DNA of 33,286 nt from Sphingopyxis sp. RIFCSPHIGHO2_12_FULL_65_19 (GCF_001830555.1 NZ_MIAM01000059.1:1-33286), one strand, 5' to 3'; numbered from the stretch's first letter, positions 16,884-25,750 are shown. Notes: a model not told the origin generated them from the sequence alone. Program-made: numbers and translations.

Positions 16884-18437
16884 TCACTCTCCCAAAAGCC
16901 TGCGGCTCGCATCGTTGATCCCGTGGCAGTGCGCGATCTGGCTAGCCTTCATGGCGGCATCCCAACCGAGCAGAGCGCCCATCACATTGGCTGCGGGTGC
17001 AAGTGCCGCGAGGCCCGCACCCGCGTCGAACCAGGCGCGCGCGCTCCGCCGCACCCAATAATCCTCCAGCGTCGAAGCCCCCTCGTGGGTCACCGCGCGC
17101 GCCGCTTCGGCGGCGACATCGCCGCCCGCGATCAATATCTCGTTCGCCTCGTCGCCATAAAATCCCGCCAGCCGCTCGGCCGCCAGCGGATCGAGTCCGA
17201 CCAGCGACAATTCGCGCGACCCGCCGGGCAAAGGCGCGTCTGCGGTCGAACAGGGCAGCGCGGCGCGCCCCAGCCGTTCGACGACCAGATCGACCACCCG
17301 CTCGGCCATCGCGCGATAGGCGCTAAGCTTGCCCCCCGCGATCGACACCATTCCGCCGGGCGATGTCCATATCTCGTCCCTGCGCGATACTTCATTGGCC
17401 TTCTTCCCCGGCTGCGCGATCAGCGGTCGCACGCCCGACCACAGCGAGACGATCTCGCGATCCTCGATCGGGTCGATGCGCAGCGCCGCCTCGGTCGCGC
17501 GCAGCAGATAATCGATGTCCTCGCGCGTCGGCGCGGGCCAGTAATCGGCGCCGTCGTGGAACACGTCGGTCGTCCCGATATAGGTGAAGGCCCCCCGCGG
17601 AACGGCAAAGATGCTCCGTTTGTCCGGCGCGCGGATGATGATGGTGGCGCTGATCGGCAGCCGTTCGCGCGGCAGCACCAGATGGATGCCGCGGCTCAGC
17701 GACATCCGCACATCGCCTTCGCCCGCTTCCAGCCCGCGCACCGTGTCGACCCACGCGCCTGCCGCATTGACGACCAGCTTCGCCTTGATCCGCGCGCCAA
17801 GCCCGTCATCCAGCGTCGATGTCGCAACCAGCCCGCCCTCCGTCAGCTCCGACGCCGCCATATGGTTCACCACGACCGCGCCCGCGCCTTGCGCGCTGCG
17901 GATATTCGCCAGCACCAACCGCGCATCGTCGGTCAGAAATTCGGGATAGAGCACCGCGCCGCTGAGCTTTTCGGTGCGCATCAGCGGCTCGCGCGCCCGC
18001 AATTCGGCGAGCGAAATCACCTCATGCTTCTCGGCTTCGGGCACGCCGCCCAATTTCTCGAACGTCCACAGCCCCGTCCGCAGTTTTGCGGTCATCGCCA
18101 TATTCGTCGTCGGGATCAGGAAGGGCGACTGCCGCGTCAGGTGTGGTGCGATCCGGCGCAAGATCTGCCGCTCCGACGCGGCTTCCTTGACCAGCGCGAT
18201 GTCGCCCTGCGCCAGATAACGCAGCCCGCCGTGGATCATCTTCGAGCTGCGGCTGCTCGTCCCGCTCGCATAGTCGCGTGCCTCGATCAGCGCGACCGAC
18301 AGCCCGCGCATCGCCGCATCGCGCGCGATCCCCGCGCCGGTGATCCCGCCGCCGATCACCGCCAGGTCGAATGCCCGCGATTCCAGCTCGGCAAAGACCT
18401 GCGCGCGCCGCCGCGCGTCGAGTTGAGTGCTGCTCAT
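16884..18437 (-). CDS. glpD: Glycerol-3-phosphate dehydrogenase, FAD-dependent
   Basis: A 517-residue flavin-dependent glycerol-3-phosphate dehydrogenase of the GlpD type, which oxidises glycerol 3-phosphate to dihydroxyacetone phosphate at the inner membrane and passes electrons to quinone. The dinucleotide fold VIGGGITGAGIARDA starts near residue 27. SSRSSKMIHGGLRYL is the classical GlpD motif near 61-75, VNAAGAWVD sits mid-protein, and SIAGGKLSAYR matches the family GGK(L/W)T segment. It is the first gene of a three-gene operon with the AGPS-like oxidase and FGGY kinase. It faces a LysR gene across a 53-base gap that contains a long inverted repeat. Confidence 0.93.
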   Translation of the reverse strand: MSSTQLDARRRAQVFAELESRAFDLAVIGGGITGAGIARDAAMRGLSVALIEARDYASGTSSRSSKMIHGGLRYLAQGDIALVKEAASERQILRRIAPHLTRQSPFLIPTTNMAMTAKLRTGLWTFEKLGGVPEAEKHEVISLAELRAREPLMRTEKLSGAVLYPEFLTDDARLVLANIRSAQGAGAVVVNHMAASELTEGGLVATSTLDDGLGARIKAKLVVNAAGAWVDTVRGLEAGEGDVRMSLSRGIHLVLPRERLPISATIIIRAPDKRSIFAVPRGAFTYIGTTDVFHDGADYWPAPTREDIDYLLRATEAALRIDPIEDREIVSLWSGVRPLIAQPGKKANEVSRRDEIWTSPGGMVSIAGGKLSAYRAMAERVVDLVVERLGRAALPCSTADAPLPGGSRELSLVGLDPLAAERLAGFYGDEANEILIAGGDVAAEAARAVTHEGASTLEDYWVRRSARAWFDAGAGLAALAPAANVMGALLGWDAAMKASQIAHCHGINDASRRLLGE

Positions 18438-18449
18438 GTGATCACGCTA

Positions 18450-18479
18450 AACGCATTACAGGGCCATTGGTATTGCGTT
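18450..18479. promoter_or_regulatory. Inverted repeat between glpD operon and LysR gene
   Basis: AACGCATTAC (18450-18459) and GTATTGCGTT (18470-18479) are complementary except for one base, with a 10-base centre. The element fills the gap between the divergent glpD and LysR starts and is the best candidate for the LysR binding site. Its even symmetry means it is not a strict T-N11-A box. Confidence 0.55.
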
Positions 18480-18490
18480 ATGGGAATGAT

Positions 18491-19372
18491 ATGGTGCGGC
18501 CCATGAACCTCCGCCGCCTCCGCCATTTCGACACGCTCTACCGCCTTGCCAGCTACGCGCGGGCCGCCGACGAACTCGGCCTTACGCAGTCGGCGCTCAC
18601 CCGCTCGATCCAGAAACTCGAGGAGGAATTGGGCGCCACACTCTTCGATCGCACCACCCACTATGTTCGCCCGACCAGCGACGCCGATCGCCTGATCCGA
18701 TCGGCGCGCGACGTCATCGCCGCCGCCGCCAATCTCGAACAGGAAGCGCGCGGGCTCGGCCAGCCAAGCATCGGCACCGTCGCGGTCGGCAGCGGCCCCT
18801 ATCCGTTGCAACCCCTCCTCACCGACGCGATCGCGCGCTTTGCCAAGGCACACCCCGGCGTCCGCGTCACCGTCACCGGCGGCCCGTCCGAACAGCTTCT
18901 CGAAACCCTCGTCGACCGCCGCCTCGACCTCGTCGTCTGCAACCGCGCGAAATTTGCGTCCTCGGGCCACGCCGATGAGGTGCTTTCGATCCCGCTGCCG
19001 CCCGAGCCGCTGATGCTTGTCTGCGCGCCCGACCATCCGCTCGCGAAGGGGGACGGCGACAGCGCCGATTTCCCCTGGGCGCTCCCGCGTCCCGCGCCGG
19101 GCAGCAATTTCCCGCGCGCGCTCCGCGCTCGTTTCGCGGCGGGGCAATTTCCCGATTATGAGCTCGATTCGACCGCCGCCTGCCTCGACATCGCGCGCAG
19201 TGGGCGCGCGATCACCGTGGTGCCGCAGCGGCTTGCCCTTCGTAGCGGCCTCCACATGATCGCGCTCCCGCCTTCCGAAGTCACCCGCGATGCCATCCAC
19301 CTCCTGCGCAACCGCAGCCGCAGCGCGCTCGTTGCCGCCTTCGTTGCGGTGCTGAAGGAGGTTGCGGTCTAG
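18491..19372 (+). CDS. LysR family transcriptional regulator
   Basis: A LysR-type regulator of about 293 residues. The N-terminal winged helix-turn-helix (MNLRRLRHFDTLYRLASYARAADELG and onward) contains the typical LTQSALTRSIQKLEEELGATLFDR. The C-terminal part is a substrate-binding domain with GTVAVGSGPYP and DLVVCNR. I chose ATG 18491, which has GGGA at a spacing of 5; ATG 18503 starting MNLRRLRHF is nearly as good. It is divergent from the glpD / oxidase / kinase operon and probably controls it. It converges on the sulfoquinovosidase gene. The inducer is unknown. Confidence 0.92.
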   Translation: MVRPMNLRRLRHFDTLYRLASYARAADELGLTQSALTRSIQKLEEELGATLFDRTTHYVRPTSDADRLIRSARDVIAAAANLEQEARGLGQPSIGTVAVGSGPYPLQPLLTDAIARFAKAHPGVRVTVTGGPSEQLLETLVDRRLDLVVCNRAKFASSGHADEVLSIPLPPEPLMLVCAPDHPLAKGDGDSADFPWALPRPAPGSNFPRALRARFAAGQFPDYELDSTAACLDIARSGRAITVVPQRLALRSGLHMIALPPSEVTRDAIHLLRNRSRSALVAAFVAVLKEVAV

Positions 19373-19413
19373 AACCGCATTCAACTTCCGTTCGTGCTGA
19401 ACGGCTTTGGGGT

Positions 19414-21423
19414 TCAAGCGGAGGGAATGTCCTGAAAGAGCGCGCGGTCGTTCGACCCTGCGCGATAGAAGACCGGCGGCTCGCCGAAAGGCGCCGCGAC
19501 GGTGACATCCTGTCCGCCGCCAAAATGGACCCCCGACCAGATATGCACCCACTCGGCCCCCGCAGGCAGATAGGTCGTCCACTCGCGTTTCCCCGCCGCG
19601 ATCACCGGCGCGACGAGCAGATCGGGGCCGAGCAGATAGCTCGTCTGGATCGCATAGGTTTCGGGGTCGTCCTCGAAATGCAGGAACAGCGGCCGCTGCA
19701 CCGGCAGCCCCGTCTCCGACGCCTCGCGCGACAAGCGCCGCAAACAGGGGGCGAGATGCGCGTAAATCCGCGTCATCTTCGCAAAATGCGCAAGCAGGTC
19801 GGGATGATCGTCATATTGCACATTCTGCCGCGGCCGGTTGCCCTCGTGCGTGCGGATCATCGATGTGAACGCCGACATCTCGGCCCAGCGCATCGCGAGT
19901 TCGGCGTCGCGCGTGGTGTCGAACAGGCTGGTATAGCCGCCGCAATCGCTGTGATGATGCGCGTTGCCCAGCATCCCCGCCGACAGCGCGGCGCAGATCA
20001 CCGTGCCGATGCCGTCATGGCGCGAAAAATCGACCGACTGGTCGCCTGCCCACAGCATCGGGCAATGGCGCTGCACGCCCGCGGCGCCCGACCGCATGAA
20101 CACCATCATCTCGCCGGTCTGGCCGCGTCCCGCGATGCCCTTGGCATTGACCTCGCCCCACAAGGCGGGCCAGCGGTTGTGCGCAGTCATCCCGCTCTCG
20201 CCATTTGCCAGCCGGACATCGACGGGCAGATATTCGCCAAAATCGGCCATCCAGCCCGACAGGCCGAAATCGATCATCTTCTCGCCGATGATCGTGTCGG
20301 CGAACCACGCCGCCGCCGCCGGGTTGGTGAAATCGACATGCCCGCAATCGAACTCGCCAAAGTCGATCACATAGGGTTCGTCCTTGTCGGGGTGCATCAC
20401 CATGAAACCCTGCGCCGCCGCCTCGGCATAGAGCGGGCCATCGACCGCCAGATAGGGGTTCACATAGCCCAAAAACCGGATGCCACGCTCACGAAGCTCC
20501 GCAATCCGCGTCGGCAAATCGGGATAGCGTTCGGCATTCCACTGCCAGTCCCAGAACAGCCGATTGCCGAAACTGGTGATGCGCAAGCCCACCCAATCCT
20601 CGCACCACAGCCCCGACACCGCGACCCCGGCGTCCTCATAAGTCTTCAATCGCGCAAGGCTGTTGTCGCCGTCCTTCAGCCCGATCACGGCGCCCTTCAG
20701 CAGCCATTCGGGCAGCGGCGGCTGGCGCCCGAACCGTTCGGACAAGGCCGTCACCAGCTCGGTGAAATGCGGTCGTGCCCACAGCTCGATCCGGGCGGGA
20801 ATCTCCCACACCTCGACTTCGTGATAATCGGCATTGCGGAAATCGAACGCCGCATAGGCAAAGCTGTCGACATGCAACGCATAGCGCCGCGAACTGACGA
20901 AAGTCGGCTGCGGGTAATTGCTGTGCGTCGTGCTGCCGCCGCCGCCCTTGCGATGCGCCTCGACCTGCTGGAACAGCGGCGACGCCGGATCGCGTCCAAC
21001 GCCGGGTTCGCTCGACCAGAGCGGGACATGGCGCCCCCGCAAATCGAAATAGGAAAATTGCTCGCCGCCGCCCCACACATGCTCGCCCGCTTCGGCAGGC
21101 ACACGCAGCCACAGCCGGTTGAGCGCCGGATCGAGCGCCTTCAGCGCGATCGCCGCATTATCGCCGTCGCCCGAAACCGTCGCTTCGAGCAACCACGCCG
21201 CGCCCGCGCTTTCGGCGAAGCGCGCCACTTTATCGGTAACCTCGACATGCGCCAACGCGATCCGCTCGATCACCTCCTGCGCCACATCGAAATGCCCGAG
21301 CTTTGAATGGACATGCGGCACCCCGCGCCCGACGAAGAAGCAAGGTGCGCCTGCACTGTGCGTCAGGATCGTCCGCCCGCCGAGGCGGATCGCAAAGCCG
21401 GTATCGAGCGCGTCGAGCGCCAT
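19414..21423 (-). CDS. Sulfoquinovosidase, glycoside hydrolase family 31 (YihQ/SmoI-like)
   Basis: A 669-residue GH31 alpha-glycosidase, close in length to E. coli YihQ (678). The nucleophile is D394 (GWMADFGEYLP) and the acid/base D461 (WAGDQSVDF), 67 residues apart as in YihQ (D405, D472). The sulfonate-binding residues of sulfoquinovosidases are present: R288 and W291 (GNRLFW) and Y497 (CGGYT), with the acid/base-to-Tyr distance of 36 also as in YihQ. K250 and E275 replace the two Gln of YihQ, which is the KERWY pattern of the Agrobacterium-type branch. It hydrolyses alpha-sulfoquinovosides such as sulfoquinovosyl glycerol, the deacylated plant and cyanobacterial sulfolipid. It has no signal peptide, so it is probably cytoplasmic. 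It follows a TonB receptor gene on the same strand. Confidence 0.92.
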   Translation of the reverse strand: MALDALDTGFAIRLGGRTILTHSAGAPCFFVGRGVPHVHSKLGHFDVAQEVIERIALAHVEVTDKVARFAESAGAAWLLEATVSGDGDNAAIALKALDPALNRLWLRVPAEAGEHVWGGGEQFSYFDLRGRHVPLWSSEPGVGRDPASPLFQQVEAHRKGGGGSTTHSNYPQPTFVSSRRYALHVDSFAYAAFDFRNADYHEVEVWEIPARIELWARPHFTELVTALSERFGRQPPLPEWLLKGAVIGLKDGDNSLARLKTYEDAGVAVSGLWCEDWVGLRITSFGNRLFWDWQWNAERYPDLPTRIAELRERGIRFLGYVNPYLAVDGPLYAEAAAQGFMVMHPDKDEPYVIDFGEFDCGHVDFTNPAAAAWFADTIIGEKMIDFGLSGWMADFGEYLPVDVRLANGESGMTAHNRWPALWGEVNAKGIAGRGQTGEMMVFMRSGAAGVQRHCPMLWAGDQSVDFSRHDGIGTVICAALSAGMLGNAHHHSDCGGYTSLFDTTRDAELAMRWAEMSAFTSMIRTHEGNRPRQNVQYDDHPDLLAHFAKMTRIYAHLAPCLRRLSREASETGLPVQRPLFLHFEDDPETYAIQTSYLLGPDLLVAPVIAAGKREWTTYLPAGAEWVHIWSGVHFGGGQDVTVAAPFGEPPVFYRAGSNDRALFQDIPSA

Positions 21424-21519
21424 GGGGGAGGGTCCTTTCGTGCGTCCCTACGATCCTTCCCATCGCAAGGCGACAGAAGGGAGGGCTATATTAAGAAGTC
21501 TGCGTGTCCCCGCGAAGGA

Positions 21520-21558
21520 GTATCGGGTTGACCATGCGGGGCATGGTCAACCCGATAC
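21520..21558 (-). terminator. 18-bp perfect hairpin between TonB receptor and sulfoquinovosidase genes
   Basis: Arms 21520-21537 and 21541-21558 are exact complements with a GGG loop. It lies downstream of the receptor stop (21645) and upstream of the glycosidase start (21423). No U-run follows in either direction, so it may stabilise the receptor message or partly attenuate read-through rather than act as a classical intrinsic terminator. Confidence 0.6.
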
Positions 21559-21644
21559 TGACCCATCTCCTGCCGGTTCAAAATAGCACCGACCGGTGAT
21601 GGGCACCCGCCTCCGCGCGTGCCCACAGCTTTTACTGTGCGACT

Positions 21645-23963
21645 TCAGAAATTCATCCGTGCCGTCACCCCGAAATAACGCTCGGCATCGCGCGGCGTGA
21701 TCTGGCGCATGAAGCTGGTCCCGTTCGGGATGCGCTGGATCACGAACTGCTTGTCGGTCAGGTTCTTGACGATGAACGACAGGCTGTATTTGTCGTCGTC
21801 GGTGCTCACCTTGATCCCGGCGTCCCAGATCGCATAGGCGCTCTGGAAGGCATTGGGGTTCTGGTTGATGTCGAAATTGGTCTTGCTCTGATAAACGAGC
21901 GAGCTGTTCAGATCGACATTGAAGCCGTCGATATTCAGCGGCAGGCGCCAGTCCATCGTGACCGTGCCCTTATATTTGGGGGCAAAGGGCAGAGGCTTGC
22001 CGTTGATCGCATCGGCGCAGGTGATTGCGGCGCCCGCCGGGCAGATGAATTTGTTGATATGCGCGTCGGTATAGTTGAAGCCGCCCGACAGCGAGAAATC
22101 GTCGGTGATCGCGGCGTTAAAATCCAACTCGATGCCGCGTGTCGACACTTCGCCCGCGTTGGTCAGGCGGGTGACGACCTGTCCCGCCACAAGGTCGAGG
22201 AAATTCGCCTGGTAATTGTCATATTTGGCATAAAAGGCCGCGATGTTCAGCGTGACGCGGCGGTCGAACAACCGCGTCTTCAGGCCGACCTCATAAGCAT
22301 CGGCTTTTTCGGGCGCGATCCCGCCGGTGTCGCGGGCCAGCATGTTGAAAAACACGTTGAGCGCCGGACCCTTGTAGCCGCGCGTGTACATGCCATAGGC
22401 GATGACATCGTCGCTGACGTCATATTGCAGCCCGGCATTGCCCGACCAGCCATTGTCCTTCACCGAACCCGACGCCGAAAAGGCCGGGTTCACGCCCGGA
22501 AAGGCGGCGGTCGAGGTCGAGATGCGGGCAAAGTCGAACGCGACCTTGTCCTCGGTATAGCGCAGCCCCGCGATCCCGCGGAACGCGTCGGTGAAATTGG
22601 CGGTCAGCTGGCCGAACGCCGAATAGCTGGTCAGCTTGGTGGTGAAATCGGCGTCGCCCTGATTGGTCACATAGGTCGACGATCCCGGCGCGCAGGGGGT
22701 CAGCCCGCCGACCGTCGGCAGCGTCGACGCGGTGCAGGTCGTCACGACGCGGTTGAAATAATCGACTTCCTTCGTGTTGTAATAATAAAGCCCCGCGACA
22801 TATTCCAGAAACTGCGGGTTCGCCGACGCGATGCGGAGTTCCTGCGTGAACTGGTCGAATTTCAGGTCGCCCAGATCGTGGAGCAGGAAATCGCCAGACG
22901 CGGTGCCGGTGTTGACATAGGATGGCGCATCCGACCGGAAATCGCCGTCGCGAACCTGGAAATTATACCAGTGGCGATACGCGGTGATCGACGTCAGCGT
23001 GACCCCGCCCAGGTCGAGGTCGATCTGCCCCGACACGCCGCTATTCTTGTCCTTGGTATAAGGATCAAGGTCGTTGTCGATGTCCTTGTTCTTGCCGTCG
23101 AGCGTCAGCGGCGCGAGGCTGGGGATGAACACCGCATTGTTGAATGCCGATGAAAAGACCGTGCCGATGCTGTCGGCAAAGCCATTGTCGCTGTTCTTGG
23201 AATAATCGGCGATCAATGTGATTTTCAGGTTGTCGGTCGGCTCGGCGATCAACTTGCCGCGCACGCCCCAATGCTCGTAACCATTGACCTTGTTGCCGTT
23301 GAAGACGTTGCGGGCGTTACCGTCATATTGCGACCAGAATCCGGTGACCGAGGCGCGGACATTGTCGCTCAGCGGGCCGCCGATGCTGCCGCGGATGCGA
23401 TATTCATTGCCTTCATACCAGGCGGCGTCGATATAACCGCCCAGCTCGTTACCCGGCTCGCGGCTGACGATGTTGATCACGCCGGCGCTGGCATTTTTGC
23501 CGAACAGGCTGCCCTGCGGCCCGCGCAGCACCTCGATGCGCTCGACGTCCAGAAAATCCGACGTCTGCTGGCCGGTGCGCGCATAAACGACGCCGTCGAT
23601 GACCGTCGACACCGAAGGCTCGACGCCTGAGGAGAAGCTGATCGTGCCGACGCCGCGGATCGACAGCGCCGAATCCTTGTTGGTGTTGCCTTTGCGGAAG
23701 GTCAGGGTGGGGACGCGCTGGAACAATTGCTCGGCCGAATTGACGTTCGACCGTTCGAGCTGGTCGCCCGAAACCACCGAGATCGCGACCGGCACATCCT
23801 GCAAATTCTGTGCGCGCTTTTGCGCGGTGACGATGATGTCGGTGCTGGCGAATGGCGCGTCGGCTTCGGCCGCGGCCTCCTGCGCTGCGGCGGGCGCGGC
23901 GGCCAGGGCCATCGCCATCGTCGTCGAAAGCGCCAGAGCCAGCTTGAATCCTGTCGTCGTCAT
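21645..23963 (-). CDS. TonB-dependent receptor
   Basis: A 772-residue outer-membrane TonB-dependent transporter. The signal peptide of about 27 residues ends in AAAPAAAQE. A TonB-box-like DIIVTAQKR follows near residue 42, then the plug domain (LQDVPVAISVVSGDQL, LSIRGVGTISFSSGVEPSVSTVIDGVV, VERIEVLRGPQGSLFGKNASAGVINIVS) and a 22-strand barrel ending in aromatic NF. The start has a strong GGGGAGG 6 bases upstream. It belongs to the large FecA-like set of sphingomonad receptors with broad substrates. Its place directly before the sulfoquinovosidase suggests uptake of a sulfoquinovoside or related glycoside across the outer membrane (inference). Confidence 0.93.
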   Translation of the reverse strand: MTTTGFKLALALSTTMAMALAAAPAAAQEAAAEADAPFASTDIIVTAQKRAQNLQDVPVAISVVSGDQLERSNVNSAEQLFQRVPTLTFRKGNTNKDSALSIRGVGTISFSSGVEPSVSTVIDGVVYARTGQQTSDFLDVERIEVLRGPQGSLFGKNASAGVINIVSREPGNELGGYIDAAWYEGNEYRIRGSIGGPLSDNVRASVTGFWSQYDGNARNVFNGNKVNGYEHWGVRGKLIAEPTDNLKITLIADYSKNSDNGFADSIGTVFSSAFNNAVFIPSLAPLTLDGKNKDIDNDLDPYTKDKNSGVSGQIDLDLGGVTLTSITAYRHWYNFQVRDGDFRSDAPSYVNTGTASGDFLLHDLGDLKFDQFTQELRIASANPQFLEYVAGLYYYNTKEVDYFNRVVTTCTASTLPTVGGLTPCAPGSSTYVTNQGDADFTTKLTSYSAFGQLTANFTDAFRGIAGLRYTEDKVAFDFARISTSTAAFPGVNPAFSASGSVKDNGWSGNAGLQYDVSDDVIAYGMYTRGYKGPALNVFFNMLARDTGGIAPEKADAYEVGLKTRLFDRRVTLNIAAFYAKYDNYQANFLDLVAGQVVTRLTNAGEVSTRGIELDFNAAITDDFSLSGGFNYTDAHINKFICPAGAAITCADAINGKPLPFAPKYKGTVTMDWRLPLNIDGFNVDLNSSLVYQSKTNFDINQNPNAFQSAYAIWDAGIKVSTDDDKYSLSFIVKNLTDKQFVIQRIPNGTSFMRQITPRDAERYFGVTARMNF

Positions 23964-24276
23964 CGAAAACCTCCCCACTCGCGTCCGGCGGATCATCTGC
24001 CCGCCTGGACTTTTGGAACCGTAGCGCAGCCGCGAAAACAGCCGGGAATCATCCGGTCGGCCCAAGGGCCAACCCGCCACGCATAGGGATGCGCGTCCAA
24101 TTCATATCAGTCCAATCGAGAAATATCGGTGGATTATGTCCAAATGCTATGACTTATTCCGGTGACTGATCGCGACCGGAAACCGCCCGACTTACTTCGC
24201 TCGACACGAACGGGGTTTTGAGGGCGGCCGGAAACGACCGATTGCGGACATTTCGCAATATGGTACCAAGCCGCAT
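23964..24276. other. Divergent intergenic region with TTGGAC direct repeats
   Basis: This 313-base gap precedes the TonB receptor on the minus strand and a small secreted protein on the plus strand. TTGGAC on the minus strand occurs three times (complement at 24095-24100, 24110-24115 and 24138-24143), 15 and 28 bases apart. A half copy of repeat family 1 lies at 24194-24213. The region is AT-richer than its surroundings and is the probable receptor promoter. Confidence 0.4.
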
Positions 24277-24768
24277 ATGACGGTGCGCTTAATCTCATTC
24301 TTGGCTGCGATTGCGATGCTCGGCAATTCGTCCGGCATTTCGGCACAGGAAACCAATCAAGCGCCGGGCGAGGAGTTCTTTGTGACCGGCGCTTGGTCTG
24401 ACCCATCCGAGTGCAACCAGAAAGTCGCTAGGGCTGTGTCGTTTGATACTCTGATGGCTGACCATAAAACACTGCGAGGCGACTGTGTCCAAGTGGAGGG
24501 ATACTGGAAGGGCCTTGCATTATTTAGCTCTGCACAGCGAGCTAGAGCGCGTAGGTCAGTTATGTCTGATCATCTCCGTAGCAAGCGCGTAGGTCTATAC
24601 GCGCAGTGGGAGAAGGTGGGTGAACCGCCCGAAAGACCAAGACGAACAACGTTTGTTGGACGTGTGGGCGATTGCGAAACTCAATGGCCCGGTGCGACTT
24701 TGGTGATGGGATATTGCCATTATACGGGTGGCCCCATTCTTTTGGTGTCGGAGGCTGTCTTGCGCTGA
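24277..24768 (+). CDS. Small secreted protein of unknown function
   Basis: A 163-residue protein I do not recognise. The first about 23 residues are a signal peptide (MTVRLISFLAAIAMLG and onward, cleavage after GISAQ or ISA). The mature part has four cysteines (SECN, GDCV, GDCE, GYCH), which could form two disulfides in the periplasm. The base composition is less GC-rich than that of the neighbours, and no good Shine-Dalgarno sequence is seen, so the gene may be a recent arrival. It stands alone between the TonB receptor and a LysR gene. The protein-like composition and signal peptide make it more likely real than not. Confidence 0.6.
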   Translation: MTVRLISFLAAIAMLGNSSGISAQETNQAPGEEFFVTGAWSDPSECNQKVARAVSFDTLMADHKTLRGDCVQVEGYWKGLALFSSAQRARARRSVMSDHLRSKRVGLYAQWEKVGEPPERPRRTTFVGRVGDCETQWPGATLVMGYCHYTGGPILLVSEAVLR

Positions 24769-24826
24769 ACGAGAAGCGGCAGCTCCCCACCCCATAACCG
24801 ACGTCCGCATTCTTCAGCCCCACCGC

Positions 24827-25747
24827 CTATCGCGACGCCACCACCCGCTTCACATGCGCCAGGCACGCCGCGGTCTCGCGCTGCACATCGGCGTTCAGCC
24901 ACGCGACAATCTCGGGCGTCGGCCCGATATCGGGCTCGAGCAACGCGAAATCCAGATACACCGGCGGCGAAATCGGGCGCACCGCGACGCCCAGCCGGTG
25001 AAAGCGCGGGGCGCTGAACGGTTCGGCGATCGTGACGCCCAACCCGGCCTCGACGAACGCATAGAGGATTTGCGAATGCTGCGTTTCCAGCCGCCGCGAT
25101 ACGCTGATGCCCGATTCTTCGAGCGCGGTGTCGATCCCGGTCCACAACGCATCGGCTTCGTGCATCGGGCCGACGAACTCCTCGCCGGCCAGATCGCTGA
25201 TCGCCAGTTGCTCGCGCGCGGCGAGGGGGTGGTTGGCGGGCAGGATGCACACATATTCGGCGCGCGCGAGCGGCGTCGAGCGGATGCCTTCGCGTCCCTG
25301 CATATCGACCCCGACGCCCAGATCGGCTTGCCCCAGAAACACGCGCTCCTCAATCGCGCGCTGGCCGAGCGATTCCACGATGATCTTGATGTCGGGATAG
25401 AGGATGCGAAAGCGCGCGATCACCGCGGGCAATATCGCCATCGCGATCGCCGCCAGCGCCGCGATCCGCACCGTCCCCACCGGATGCGCGCGAATGCGCC
25501 GCGCCGCCTGGTCGAGCAGGTCGAGCCCCGCATAGCTTCGCCGCACCGCCTCATACAGCGCCTGCGCCTGCGCAGTCGGATGCACGCGCGCCCCGCGCCG
25601 GTCGAACAGGCGAAAGCCCACCGCGCGTTCCATGTCGGCGATCAGCCGGCTCACCGACGGCTGGCTGATGTTCAGCATCGTTGCGGCGGCTGTAATGCCC
25701 CCGCTCATCATTACGGCGCGAAACGCCTCAACCTGTCTCATCCGCAT
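24827..25747 (-). CDS. LysR family transcriptional regulator
   Basis: A 306-residue LysR-type regulator. The helix-turn-helix at about 5-60 (MRQVEAFRAVMMSGGITAAATMLNISQPSVSRLIADMERAVGFRLFDR and onward) is typical, followed by the substrate-binding domain with GTVRIAALAAIAMAILP. It is divergent from the dioxygenase / FMN reductase operon, with 103 bases between starts. A T-N11-A box directly abuts its own start codon, so autoregulation and control of the operon are likely. The effector is unknown. Confidence 0.93.
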   Translation of the reverse strand: MRMRQVEAFRAVMMSGGITAAATMLNISQPSVSRLIADMERAVGFRLFDRRGARVHPTAQAQALYEAVRRSYAGLDLLDQAARRIRAHPVGTVRIAALAAIAMAILPAVIARFRILYPDIKIIVESLGQRAIEERVFLGQADLGVGVDMQGREGIRSTPLARAEYVCILPANHPLAAREQLAISDLAGEEFVGPMHEADALWTGIDTALEESGISVSRRLETQHSQILYAFVEAGLGVTIAEPFSAPRFHRLGVAVRPISPPVYLDFALLEPDIGPTPEIVAWLNADVQRETAACLAHVKRVVASR

Positions 25748-25750
25748 CGG

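Noticed and set aside
16848..18506. A 552-codon open frame on the plus strand opposite glpD
   Set aside because: It is the antisense shadow of a well-supported glpD gene in GC-rich DNA: rich in R/H/Q, no family motif and no ribosome-binding site.
19525..21306. A 593-codon plus-strand frame opposite the sulfoquinovosidase
   Set aside because: Antisense shadow with no domain features; the GH31 catalytic motifs are all on the minus strand.
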